NCBI RefSeq assembly: GCF_001522545.3 | Contig: NC_031772.1 | Span: forward strand, 1,379,707-1,443,706 | DNA length: 64,000 bases | Origin: Parus major | Taxonomy: Eukaryota > Chordata > Aves > Passeriformes > Paridae | Reading direction: 5' to 3' | Shown here: in pieces, positions 12,140 to 24,730 of the stretch | Numbering within the stretch: position 1 is the first letter of the stretch | Layout: every line of letters starts with the position of its first letter | The notes under the pieces: model-generated | Seen by the model: only the letters and a program-made list of their open reading frames with translations | Told to the model about the DNA's origin: nothing | The model's database searches: none | Made by a program: the position numbers and the translations under genes

Positions 12140-13839
12140 GGGAACCCAACACTGAAGCAGAGGTGGCTCCTCTGGCAGCTCCAGGGCTGGCAGGAGAAGC
12201 CCAGCCAGCAGCCCCTGCACTGATTGTCACAAACAGAGCACGAGACACGAGGAGATGAAATGGAAGCAATGCCAAGAAGCTCTCTGGTTTGCAATAAAAC
12301 GTTGTGCCATTTTCTTTTCATGATATTTTCTTAGTGTTTGACTTCTTTTCTGATGACAGGGTAATGCACACTGACACCTTTTCATTTCCACATCACCAGA
12401 AGTTCTCTAAAGGCTCACACTGAAATCTCAGTGCAATAATCACAGAGGAATCAAATTAGCATCCTAATGAATTCTCCATGGACTTGTGCCCTTCTGTGTT
12501 TTCCCCATTCTAATCTCCTGTCATAATTCACCTTCACTGGGTCCCTACAGATTCCTGCCAAAATTATTCTGAACCAGGTCTGTGAAAGCTGCACTGCATT
12601 AATCTGAGCAGGGAGTAAGAGGCACTGGAAAAGAACAGGTTCTAGAGAGGAAATACAGTTTTAATATCTGGGTGGCTGTTCTGGGGTTTTTTCCCCACTC
12701 TATTCCCAAAGAAGTTGGTCTGAATAAAGCTACCTGGAAGCTCCCTCCAAGATTCTTATTATTTAAAATATTCATCTGGAAAGCTTTCAAGCCCTGCAGC
12801 ACAAAAGCATGTGCCAGAACTGCTGCAGAGAGAAAACATTGAATTTTCTGACTCTGCATGCCTCTCACAGTCACATCATTTGTGAAGAGATGCAAACTCC
12901 TGGACCTGGCCACTCCATTTCTGTGCTCACAGAGGCTTCTCAAGCACCACTGGACTGTAAAGAGCATTTCACTCAAAGGGATTCAATGTTTAAAAAAAGC
13001 TATGCTGATCTGAGGCTGACAAAAGTCTTGTTTTAATGATAACACCTGAAAACATCTTTTTTTGTGGGATAAATCTGTGGAACTCTCCTGCCTGGACAGT
13101 CCTAAGCCACAACACACCAAATCCTACAGAACTTGAAAGCAACAGCAAATCCCCGAATGTGCTGATGCTTTTTGGCCCTAAGTATTATTTGTGGAGACAT
13201 TCTTCACATAAATATTTCATTTTACTGTCTATACACAGAGCTTTTAGCATACTGATTGTCTTAATGTCAGCTTAGGCCTCTAGGTGCTTTTGCAATGCGA
13301 GCCACAGATGCAGCAAAAGCTGGGAAAATATTTATTATGAATAATTTGTGGCAAGTTTTACGATTTGTTTTGAAACCAACTGTTCCCAAAGACTCACAAT
13401 TCAGAGCTGTTTGACAAACAGTGGAATTATATCAGTGAATAAGTCCCTGGACTTTATTCCAGTGTTGGCTCAGACCATCACCAGTTTGGAGAGAGGCTGG
13501 GGCAGAGGGCAGGGGGTAAGGAAAAGAATTCTTGGTGCAGGAGATTTTTCAAAGTGATTTTCTCTTTTTTTACTCTGTTTCCTTGAAAAAAGAAAAATAA
13601 TAAAAAAAATGTTCTCTCTTCCACCATTTCTGTTTAACATAAAAACAAGCCAAAAACTCAGGGCAGGGGTTAAAAGAACTTCATTCACCTTTAACTTCAT
13701 GAGTGAAGATGCTTAATTATTACAAGTAACATGACTCTTAAGCTTATTTCTGCTTTCTGTTGCCATATTTTAGTAGAAATCCTTTAAGATAACATTAAAA
13801 ATCCCTTGGTGCCTCTTGCTCCTCAAACACAAAATCTAA
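12140..13839. other. No gene seen
   Basis: Unique AT-rich DNA. An AATAAA at about 12294-12299 is isolated. The minus-strand open frame at 12599-12976 (125 codons) matches nothing I recognise. Confidence 0.55.
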
Positions 13840-14500
13840 TCTCTGTTTGTGGCCACAGCAGCTCTTTTTGTGCAGCTGTAATTATTCAGCTGGGATGGCA
13901 CCATCACAATTTTATCAGTTCAGTTGAAGTGTAGACAAAGGAAATCATAGAACACAGATAGGAAAGCTCTGCTGTGATTTGAGTATTTTGATTTTTATTT
14001 TTTTTTCTTTTTCATCATATATTTGTTATTTCTTTTGGGTTAGAAATTTAAGGGAGAAGTGAGAACAGCACTGCCCACAGGCTCGCTGGGGTATGAAAGT
14101 TGCCTCTGTGAGATTTGTTGCTCTATCACAAGAACTGAACTCTGCTGAAATGTCAGCAGCATATTGTCATGATTAATAAAATGTCTGAATTGAATCAGAT
14201 TTGCAACTGGAAAAGGCAGAACTCCTTTTTCCAGCCTTGGAACATTCACTGTGCTATCACTGCTGCTAATGCTGCTAAGTCCCACTTATAAAACAAAATT
14301 TGTTTGTTTCTTTAATGAACATATGGGAATTTAATTATAACAAAGCTGATGCAAACAAAAATTTGCAAAAGGCATTACATATACAGTAAGGAGCATACTC
14401 AGTTTCAGCTTCCCCAGTTCTGCATACAGTGACATCAGATGAATTTGAATTCCATTTCTAAACTCAGACATATGCATCACAATGTCTTGTAATCGAGATA
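13840..14500. promoter_or_regulatory. Candidate conserved non-coding element
   Basis: An AT-rich block with TAATTA/ATTAAT-type sites, near-palindromic AAAATTTGTTTG and AAAAATTTGC stretches around 14297-14365, and no tandem repeat. It resembles distal enhancer sequence in gene deserts, but this is an impression from composition. Confidence 0.2.
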
Positions 14501-17500
14501 TATAAAGGTTACAACCATCTGCTTCTCAGACTGCCTTGCTAAGTTATAAGACAAACCCAAGTTTTGAATTTTCATTGCATTTAAAGGGCTGATTTATTGA
14601 TATTTGCAGAAAAAAAAAGAACCCCCCCCAAAAAAACAACAAAGGTCAAATCAATAGCTAAGAACAGCTATAATGATGTTTGTGGTAAAGTGAAATCATG
14701 ACTGATAAGGTTGTAAAGTTCAGTGCTCGAATATTCTCCTTACACCTGTATTCCTGGGAAGGTTTTTTCCTACTGTGGAGCTGGCTTAGAACTGCTCTTA
14801 ACCTCACTGGCACCCAATTCAAGAAAACAAAGCAAAGCAAGTTTGCAGCAAAAGAAAGAAAAAAAAAAAGGAACTATTAAAAAAAAGGACTATTAAAATG
14901 AAACCTCTTCTCTGAAGAACCAGTTGAAAGGAGAGGAAACTGATGTAAATCATTAACTGGGGTCAGGCAGCATCAGCTCTCTCGTTAAAAAGTTGCAATT
15001 AAGAAAACAGAAAATGCCACATGAAAGGCAACCTGTGTTCCTCCCCTTGCAAAGTGCTCCCATGATATATTTTTTAAAGAATAATTACATAATTGGCCCA
15101 TATGCTGCATGGACTACAATTGAATCTTGATTTTGCTTCTGATTCCTGATTGCTGCCACAGTTAACGCTGGCAGCTCAGTGATTGAAATGTTCCTCAGAC
15201 AGACAGAACAGGAATGTGTAATTCTCTGAGTAACACATTTTGTTGCTAATTATTTGCCTTATGTCAGTTGATAATTTAGGATATACAGAGGACACATTTC
15301 CCAATTAATCTCTCAGAACCCTGAAGCGTGATTTTTCTCTTGCATATAACAGCTGGCATTTTCAAACACAGAAACCTAAAGCAGGAATGCAAAATCCCTC
15401 CAAGATACCTTGCAAATATTGAATATTGAACCTCCAGTTACTGAAAACAAATCATTTCCAGCCCAAATAATGCAGTCTTAGATTAATGAAAGAGATGGAC
15501 CAACGAGGAGTGAGCACTCCCTTCTCAAGAGCAGTGGGATTTGTGTTTTGGAAGAATCACAACACTGATGCTGGAGTGTTTTACAAACCAGAAAGTTTCC
15601 AGCTGCAACAAGCACAAGGTCCTCGATGGCCAGTGATAAGATTTTTAAAGCCCTAAGTTGTTACACCTCTAAAAAGCAGCTCCTTTTGGTATTTGCTGCT
15701 AAAATTGATGAAGAGGGATGAGAAAAACTATGGGGTGTGAAGAGGATTTATGCAGCTTTCTCTAAGCAAAGCTCAGCCAATTTCCTTGTGTGTAAGGAGT
15801 CATTTTTGCTAGATCCAGCCAGGTTTTACCTGTAAGTGTCAATTTGAAAATGGCTTTTATCAGCTTCATAATAGAATTTCTGGTCAGGGGCAGAAAGGTG
15901 TACACACATTTTCACTTACTAGGGATGAGTCTGAAACACTGAATTTCAGATTTTGTCTCCCTTTACTTCAGGCCAACACCACAATTCTCAGTTTTCTACG
16001 TCTCCCTGGAGTGTTTCAGGCTCCCAGCTGGTTTGGAGGTGTCTGAACCTTCCCTGCAGGAGCTTTCCCCAGAGCACAGGGACAAAGCAAGGCTGGTGCT
16101 CCTGGTGGGGAATGGGAAAGATCCAGGGAAGGGAGAGAGCATCCAAACCCCCTGATCACTCTGCTGAGGAACTTTGGCACTGCAATGCTGACATTCTTCC
16201 CCTTCATCCAGGCAGAAAAATAGTTGTGAAAAGACATTGGCATGGCCTTTGATTTAAAAAAAAAACTCCCCACATTTCTCTGCCTTAATTGACACCTTAG
16301 AGTCTAAATTTGATGCTCAAATACACTCCATGTACCTCAAAACCTTCAAACGCAAACCCAGCCTATCAGGGGTGTTAACAACCCCTAAATTCCAGGAGAC
16401 AGTTTAGATTTAGCTCAGATTATCTGTTTGTTTCCCATCTCCTGTTTCAAAGTCTGGCAACCTGACTTTATTTATTTTTTTTAATTAATTTATTCTGTTG
16501 CTATGGTGACAGCTCATCCTGTCAATCAGCAGAAGAGGAAGGAACACCTTCCTGTGAGCAACTGCAGAAAGGCAACGTTCTGTAGGTGCAACAATTAAGA
16601 AATTGGATTAGTTTGAAGGAAATTAATATACACCCTCACAGTAAGAAGTCCAAATGATGCTTAGCTCCCTACAACATTTATTTTTGTCATTAGATGCACG
16701 TGGGTAAGGAAATGCAATCATCTGAACCCAGCATTTGGATGCACGTTCCCTCCGAGCCCTGGGGAGAGGAGACTGCTGTGGGGAAGATGGGACAGAACAG
16801 ATGAAATTTTAAATTGCTTTTGCTCGACTTCTATCCCATTTTGGTAGGTGTGTAGTGTTGGAATGCCTGTAACTTCAATAAAATAGTGGGATGTGTGCTA
16901 AACTGAGCAAGCTGAGAACTCCAAAGAGAATCTTCCCGTGAATTCCGTGAATTCCACGGCTCCATTCACCAGGAGCTGCAGAGCAAAGCCTGAATTGCAA
17001 ACCCCATTTCCCCTGGCCAGGCCCAGCAAGGCCAGAGCTTTGGTTTGAGGATGATATTGTCATGGAGCAGGCTGAAATCTGAAATCTCTCCCTCCTGCCC
17101 AGCTCTTCATCCCACTGCTGCCTGCTTTTCGCTCCATTATTTCACATCAGGAGGAGACCCAGGACCATTGAACTCAGCCAACAGCTTTCATCACTTGAGC
17201 AGATTTCCTCTGCTGGATCACTTACTTTTAGTACTCACCATTAAATGAAATCTAGCAAAATATTGAATAAAAGTTGAATACTTCTTTTTTTAGTATTTTA
17301 AGACCCAGGTTTTGCACTTTTCTCATGACCTTAAGTTTCCTTATTTTACCATGCTTACCATTTTTCCTTATTTTACCATGCTTATTCTTGCAGATTTCAT
17401 GTAGAAATAATCTTACCATTGTTTGCACTATTCTTACATCCTCACCAGCTCATCATTTGCTTTATTAATTTAATTTATTTAAACTGAGTTACAATATCAT

Positions 17501-18440
17501 TACTCTTAACAATTTCTGAAACATTTCAGATTTCTCTGTTAAATGATTCCCTATATATCACATGGGTACTTAAAATCTTAGTGCATTTAATATTCTCTCA
17601 ACATGAGCTGCTTCACCATCAAACTTTTGTTTCTTTCTTTATTCTTAACGCATCTGTTCAGATAATATTGTTATCACTAGTTCCTACACGCTCCTCTATT
17701 TATGAGACTTGTCTTTTTCACAGGATTAGCTCTCAAATAGCCTGGGATTGTTCCACAAATTCTCTCACTAAGCAATGCAGTATTGTCATCCCAAAATATA
17801 TTTGAAATAATATAGTTAGCACAATCAAAATCTCCAGAATAAAATTCCTCCACGATCAAAGTCCTGGCTTTCTTGCAGACTTTTTTCCTTTTAAATCAGC
17901 AATGCATTTTTCTATCTGCTTTCCCTAACTGCCCTCTGGGGTTTTGATAACTGGATTGTTTTATTGTTCTTATCTATTAAAGCTCTGATGTATCAGCCAG
18001 AGTACAGACTGCACTCTGACTGCCCAACACCAGCTCACAGCAGCTTCAAAACATCGCTTTGCTGCTTCTTCTTCATCCCACACCTCATTTTATGGTTTCC
18101 AATGGTAAATTTCTGGTGATCTTTCTTCCTGGAGAAGCTCTGAATTCTGTTTAGCAGACTCCATCTAGACAAAAAGAGGTGATTTCTCCCTTCACTTTTT
18201 CATTAATTATAATAGGTTAAACATTAAGGGGCCTTAGTTGGGCTGTATCTTTATTTTTTCTTCACATCTAGCCTAGAACTGTGTGCTGCAGAACTCACAT
18301 CAGCCAGCTGTGTCCCCTCAGGACCCCTGGGTGGCTCTGGCCAGTGGTGCCACCAATGTCCCTTCCCACAGGAATGCCAAATCCATCAAAGCCTGAACCA
18401 GCAGGGACCCCTGAGCCACAGGAGAGCTGCAGGCAGAGAC
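14501..18440. other. No gene seen; two motif-rich blocks and a small duplication
   Basis: Mostly unique AT-rich DNA. The blocks at 15050-15330 and 16435-16560 are dense in homeodomain and TALE-type motifs. The second has an X-box-like GTTGCTATGGTGAC at 16497-16510, followed by TGTCAATCA. A 21-bp sequence starting TTCCTTATTTTACCATGC is present twice in tandem (about 17337-17357 and 17365-17385). No exons recognised. Confidence 0.5.
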
Positions 18441-18651
18441 TGGGATGGGATGGGATCCATGGGATGGGATGGGATGGGATGGGATGGGATGGGATGGGAT
18501 GGGATGAGGATGAGGATGGGATGGGGATGATGAGGAGGATGAGATGGGGATGGGATGAGGATGAGGATGAGGATGAGGATGAGAATGAGGATAAGGATGA
18601 GGATGAGGATGGGATGGGATGAGGATGAGGATGGGGATGAGGATGAGGATG
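18441..18651 (+). repeat. (GGGAT)n and (GGATGA)n array, left part
   Basis: A pentamer GGGAT array at 18443-18506, briefly interrupted by CCAT, grades into a hexamer GGATGA array with mixed GGGAT units up to the gap. The pentamer part has more than ten G-triplets separated by two bases, so it can fold as G-quadruplex on the plus strand. Translations across it are repetitive (Met-Arg or Asp-Glu on plus; Ser, His-Pro or Ile-Leu on minus) and not genes. Confidence 0.97.
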
Positions 18652-19131
18652 NNNNNNNNNNNNNNNNNNNNNNNNNNNNNNNNNNNNNNNNNNNNNNNNN
18701 NNNNNNNNNNNNNNNNNNNNNNNNNNNNNNNNNNNNNNNNNNNNNNNNNNNNNNNNNNNNNNNNNNNNNNNNNNNNNNNNNNNNNNNNNNNNNNNNNNNN
18801 NNNNNNNNNNNNNNNNNNNNNNNNNNNNNNNNNNNNNNNNNNNNNNNNNNNNNNNNNNNNNNNNNNNNNNNNNNNNNNNNNNNNNNNNNNNNNNNNNNNN
18901 NNNNNNNNNNNNNNNNNNNNNNNNNNNNNNNNNNNNNNNNNNNNNNNNNNNNNNNNNNNNNNNNNNNNNNNNNNNNNNNNNNNNNNNNNNNNNNNNNNNN
19001 NNNNNNNNNNNNNNNNNNNNNNNNNNNNNNNNNNNNNNNNNNNNNNNNNNNNNNNNNNNNNNNNNNNNNNNNNNNNNNNNNNNNNNNNNNNNNNNNNNNN
19101 NNNNNNNNNNNNNNNNNNNNNNNNNNNNNNN
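18652..19131. other. Assembly gap inside the GGATGA array (480 N)
   Basis: A run of N with the same GGATGA hexamer on both sides, so the missing bases are probably more of the array. The true length is unknown. Confidence 0.98.
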
Positions 19132-19187
19132 GGATGAGGATGAGGATGAGGATGAGGATGAGGATGAGGATGAGGATGAGGAGGGAA
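19132..19187 (+). repeat. (GGATGA)n array, right part
   Basis: About nine uninterrupted copies of the hexamer, ending in GAGGAGGGAAGG. It continues the array left of the gap. Confidence 0.97.
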
Positions 19188-21938
19188 GGCACTGCCAGGG
19201 ACTCTGTGAACAGCTGCACATCCAGGAGCAGCAGCACTTCCATTCCACTGCCTGGTGAGCACAGGAACCCCCGTGCTGGAGGAAACACAGCACAAAAGAG
19301 ATTTCCAGCTGGTGTTTTAGCTCCTGACACACACAAACCAAACGATCTTAGCACAGCCATAATGCTACAGCTCCAGATGTTAAGAGCTGTCTTTGTAGCT
19401 GGTTTTTCATCACAAAATGGGCCCATTCAAGCCTTTTGTGGGGTAAGGAAAATCCCTGGGTGATTGAGAGCCCATTCCTCTTGCCAGCAGATGTTTGTAC
19501 CTGAAACACAGGGTACACAAAGGTACCAGGCACTCCTTTGAGCCTCATCCTCCCTAAATCCTGTGATTGATTCCCATCATTCCCATCATTGATTCCCATC
19601 ATCAACATTAACGTGCTCAGCAGAGCCAAATTCCACCTAAATATCACCCAATGTACTTTGGTTTGCTCCTGCTTCAGCGTTAGGGGACAAGAGCCTGTGT
19701 ACACAAAGTACATTCATTTTTAAAGGGATGTCTGAGGGATGGCAAGGTTTGGGCTTGGTTTGTTTTGAAAAGCAGCTGTGTTGCAAAATCCAAGACCAAA
19801 ATCTTGAATATCCAGAGAGCACAAAACCCTGTGACAGTGAAAGAAACCAAGCAAGGACAGATGAGGGAACTTTCCTATTGACTCCCAGTATGAGAAATCA
19901 ACTTTTTCACCTTATCTGCTGTGAAATTAATCAGATTTTCACATTATGGTAGTACAAAGAGCTACCACCTGTGTAATTTCCTGAGCTCACTGGATTTTCT
20001 TTTGTCTGGCACCTTCTGTGCTGCCCAGTGTCATTCCTGTTTTGTTCATAGGCTTTGACAGTGTGAGTACATTTTCTCTCCAGAGCAGACAGCCCCCAGC
20101 TGTAGCTTTCCACATTGTGAAGCTGACACCACACAAATCAAGATGTGCCTTAAACTTGTCCTTGAAGTGCTTCACTTCTCTCCTGACCCCTCAGCTATTC
20201 ACTGCAGTTTTATACCAAACAAAAAGAGGGGGATTTCTAGCACCTTCCCAGCGTGTACAAGGCATAAATAAATCAAACCAGATGAATCTACTGGAGAACC
20301 ACTACAATAATATTTAATCATACCCTCAGAATTCAGCTGTCAAAACCTTTTCCTACAAATATTCGGGTGTACAAGGAAGATTTCACACAGAAATACCTGA
20401 GATCTTGATGCAATAACTGTATATTCTTCAAAATTTTGCAGCTGCACAGAGAAGCAGTAACTAAAGAGGACTTTGTTGAAAGTTATTTCTGTTTGAAGTT
20501 CATTGATTCTCATTCTGGATACTTTTATTTCACCAGGCAGTAGTTTTGGAGTTGTTTTACTATTGATCATCATCTGACACAGCAGGCTGCTGAGGAAAAA
20601 GTTAAACTACAACTAATGAGCAATAAAACTCCCTAACACAGGTCCAGCAGTGGGCAGTGTCTAAATGTTGTGGTTAAATGTTTACAAAGATGCAATCAGA
20701 TTCCTTATCAGCATCCCATCAAATTGATAAAAAGAGAGGATTTTATCCAGTGTTGAAATTTATACCTGCCACATGAATTAATTCTGGAGGGAAATGAATA
20801 AATGATAAGAATTCTGCAAAGGATCTTCATTTTTACTTGATATACTTCTTTCCACCCATAGTAAAGGCAATGCCTTCCTCCTTCAGACCAGAGGAGATTC
20901 AGAGCAATTGAAGTCATTGATAGGTACAGGTTTCCAAGTACCTCCAATCTATGTGAAACTCTTTCTAAAGTGAAGGTTATTTCCCCTTTTTTGTTATTTC
21001 CCCCCCTCCCAGTTCCCCAGCATTTCATCTGTTTGTCAAGCATGTTCTGGATCTTACTATTTCCTTCCTTTCCAATGAAGTGTAATTAATTCCTGCAGGA
21101 CTCAATGAAGGTTTTGAGTGCAGATGATGCTGCAGGAGTGAGATGAGCAGGGCTGGAGCAGAGCCCAGCTGGAGGAGAGGGCAGGGTCTCCATCCTTCAC
21201 CACACACCCAGGGCAATCCTCCTGCTGACTGAACACCATAAAAGTGCTCTTGTGGTGCCTCTGGGCTTCTGGAGAGCTCGCTGCTGCTGCAGGGGTGTCC
21301 TGTGACCTGGGAGAGGAAATTGCCCTGGGATGGCCAGGTTATCCTGGAACACTCTCAGCATCAGCACAGCAAGGGCTTGGCTTGGCTTTTTCCCCTCTGG
21401 CCCTCTCAGCCAAGCCTGGTGCTGGCAGGGCACAAATGTCCTGTGTGGGTGACTGGGACCAGCCTGAGGTGTTTGCATCCTCACCACAGCTTCCTTTCTC
21501 AGCAGCATCCCCCAGTTTCACCCCCTGCTTAGGCACCTTCCCCTTTTTTTGCTGCTTCACAGGTAAGGTCATTTTAAAGATATTTATCCAGAAACACTGG
21601 GGAGCTCCTGATATCAGACCAGAGAGTGACACTTCTGTTAATTTGCTTTTTCCTGTTGCACAGTCACAGAATTTACAGAAATCTGACAAAATGCAGAGCT
21701 AAGTAAATATGACTTTAAATACTGAAACATTACACAGATGAACATTTTGAGACTTTGTAGCATCACAATATTGGAAGAGACAATGCCCATCTTCTGAGAA
21801 CCAGCTAATTGGCAAGAAAGAACATGATTAGAAATGTTCCTAAGAAATTTTTTTTCCCCTGTAGATTTTAAGGAAAACAATGGTGCCAACGAGAGCTGGG
21901 GCTTCTCAAGAGCTTGAGAAGAGTCAAATAAGGGGAAT
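19188..21938. other. No gene seen
   Basis: Unique DNA with a short imperfect ATTCCCATC repeat at about 19568-19604. A GC-richer patch at 21120-21540 supports open frames on both strands but no recognisable protein. Confidence 0.55.
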
Positions 21939-22480
21939 ATGAGATGGAAAGACAAGAAATGGAACTTTCTGAAAGCTGAGGAAAAGCCTGAATAGACAAG
22001 TGTAATGAAAGGAGATAAAATCTTACAGACCAGAGTAGAAATATTTGAGAACCAGATCCAAGATGAAATCCTCAGGCTACATGGGCTCCCATATGATCTG
22101 GGGAGGAAAGAGCTGGCTAATTTTCTTGAAAATTGGATTGCAAAAGCTTAACAGCTTGCAGTTGAAGATGACCCAGTTTGCGTTAAAAAGCAGACAAAAA
22201 CCTTTAAAATGATAAAAGAAGGGGGAAAAAAGAGAAAAAGAAAGAAATCCTGAGTAGGAGGCAGGAGGATGCTTGGCCTCTCAGATCAGAGATAGGAGGG
22301 AAGGATCCTCCTCAAGGCAGCCTATAAGGACAGTTACCTTACCCAATATACTTCACATTTCCTTTTATTTCTCTTTATTTCTTCTTCTTTCTGTCTCACA
22401 ACAGCAAAGATTCAAACCAGCCCCACCAAAGAAGAAAGTGAGGGGACATTTCCACTTCTGTCTCATGGGAAATAAGGTTT
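21939..22480 (+). pseudogene. Decayed LINE-1-type ORF1 protein (RRM plus C-terminal domain)
   Basis: I read a broken coding frame resembling the LINE-1 ORF1 RNA-binding protein (Transposase_22 family), the nucleic-acid chaperone of L1-type retrotransposons. From the ATG at 22005, the frame gives a short helix then RLHGLPYDLGRKELANFLE (from about 22074). This matches the family's pattern of a coiled-coil end, a [RK]-hydrophobic-x-GLP turn and an acidic helix at the start of the RRM. In the same frame ILLKAAYKD begins at 22305, and one frame over QQQRFKPAPPKKKVRG begins at 22399; these correspond to the family's 'ILxAxR' helix and 'QxRRxFxP' segment. The spacings (about 74 and 32 residues) agree with those in known ORF1 proteins. 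In-frame stops are at 21993, 22149, 22251 and 22293, and a frameshift lies between 22330 and 22399. No ORF2 (endonuclease/RT) is seen nearby. Similarity is judged by eye, so a chance match is not excluded. Confidence 0.5.
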
Positions 22481-24730
22481 CCCATCTGTTTCCAGATTGG
22501 AAAGTGCAGGATATGCAATCCTGTGGGAGAAAATGCCCACCTGGTTCCAAAGATATTCAGAGTTCTACAGCTCTGAAAAATTCCCAGCAGAAGATACAGC
22601 CTAGTAGATAATGGTATTAATAATTTCATAATTGGGTTATAAATCTCTAGAATTTCCAGTCAGCTCCAGGTTTGGCTCTTCACCACTGAATATCAAATGG
22701 TATCAAAGAGCAGGCAACAAACATTGCATTTAGGAACTGCTAATGACCACAAATGTCCTGATTTTTACAAACCTGTCCCTGTTCTGCAGCTCTGAAGACA
22801 AGAGCTGAGATATTGAGTGAGCCATACAAAATCTGAAACAAACCAATTGCTCTGACCTCCCTTTCATCATACAGCATTCACCACCCACCTTCCTTCTCCT
22901 TTCTTTCCCTTCCAAATTCCATGGTAGTCCTCCCAAATCACACCAACCCCCCAAAACCACAACCTTTCAAAGCTTTTTCCAAGGATTTCTGTGCTGGAAT
23001 GATGCAAAGAACCCTTGGGGGCTGTGGCACGTTGGACTTCAGATTTGCCACACAAATCTGCTGCCATCTCCTGACTTCCTGCTATGAGGAGAGAGACAGA
23101 ACTGTAACTTTTTATAGATAACTCTGGGAATTTCACACTTCAAGGGTTTCCCTCATATCAATTTTCTTACTCATTTCCACTTAGATAAATGAACACGGGA
23201 TTATGCAACACCTCATAGTTGAACAGCTGCCTCAAAATTTTAATTAAAAACATTCCAAACATTATTAGTTTTCAAACTTTCCAAACCCAGGTTGTTTTGT
23301 TTTTTTTTGTGGTTCTACCTGTAGTTTGTTGATCTGCTCTAGGTGCCATTTTCAATTGTTATTTGTAGATAATTTTTCTCCCATGTACCACGTTATTCCA
23401 GTTCTTCAGAGATGGATTGACACCATCAGTTTTAATCCCATTTTAAGATAAATAATTGACCTACAGCTGGAATAGTCAATGCCCAGATTTCTTTGAATGT
23501 CCTATATAAATATACAGTCTGATTTACCACACTGAGATTTTTATTTAAATGAAACATGTTGTTTCTCACTGCGAATGTAATGAAGGGAAAAAGAGAAGAT
23601 AATTCAGCTTGAATACATAATTAGAGAGCTATTTCAATGAATTTTGAAAAGATTCTCGGGCTTCTTTTGGGGTTTTTTTTTGTTTCTTTTTTAAGTACTT
23701 TTAAAGTTTTTTGAAATGGTTAGTTGGAGAACATTGGCCTGCATTGAAAAATATAAAATGGAGTGCATAATCTAAGGAACACAGCATTTGTGTAACTATT
23801 TGAATTTTTGTTTTTAGATTGTCAAATCAAGTGTGTTCTAAAGTAGTCTCTTGTGAGTGCACATAATGAAAAAAAATTCTATTTCAGCAGATAATTTTTC
23901 AGGTGATTTGCTTGCAGCAAAACAAAATGCTCAGCTAAAAGGATAATAGAAAACCTAACGTGTTATTTCCATTTTTAAAGAAATGAGTATTGTTATGGTT
24001 AGAAAGGAGTGATTTCTTTATTGGTGACTGAAAAAAACAAAGTAGTGCCATATTTCTCTCTGCTCAGCTAATGCTGCATCAGGAACCTCTTGCAATATCA
24101 TTAATTGTGTGATAGTGCTGGAATCCTGGGCTTTGACCCAATTCTTTCCTTTACCTTCCAGACTGATATTCCGACTCCACAACATGCAAGAACCCCAATT
24201 CCATCCACAGTGTGGTACAGAGAAAGAATAAAATAACTTTTAAACTGTGTAAAACTTCTCAGATGCTCAGTGCTTGGAAGTGCCACATACCCTTGGGTAT
24301 AAATTTTTAATCCAGTTCACTGAGATCTCTCCACATCTACTTTTCATGCCATGATATTTTATTTTCTAAATGTTTGAAAAAGTAACTTTCTGGATAAAGT
24401 GTGCATCAGAATTACAGGATTACATATCTCTTTGCCTCTACCTCAATTTCTGCTCAGATGTATTTGTATTCTGCAGTACCAACACCTTCACAGTCCTCCT
24501 GAACTCCCCTAGCAAAGCTGTTCTTCCTCCTAAACCCCTGCATGAAATTACTTCCACTTCAGTCACTTAAGGCAAGTTCCTTCAGCTCAAATTAAGCCAT
24601 CTCTCTCTCTCCCTGTCTCTCAGACATGATAATTTTGTCCTTGCCACAGAAACACAAAGCAATTTTGGGCTGCAGAGGTGCTGTGAGAGGTCAGAGCAGG
24701 GCTGCGGCCCCAGGAGGGGCTGGGAGGAGG
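22481..24730. other. No gene seen
   Basis: AT-rich unique DNA, especially 23200-24050, with short homopolymer runs. No recognisable continuation of the LINE-like frame to its left. Confidence 0.55.

Noticed and set aside
16497..16510. X-box-like GTTGCTATGGTGAC
   Set aside because: The right half site is altered (TGAC instead of AAAC or CAAC), so it is noted only as part of a motif-rich block.
18295..19463. Long frames of Asp-Glu, His-Pro or Ser repeats
   Set aside because: Translation of the (GGATGA)n array and of N bases.
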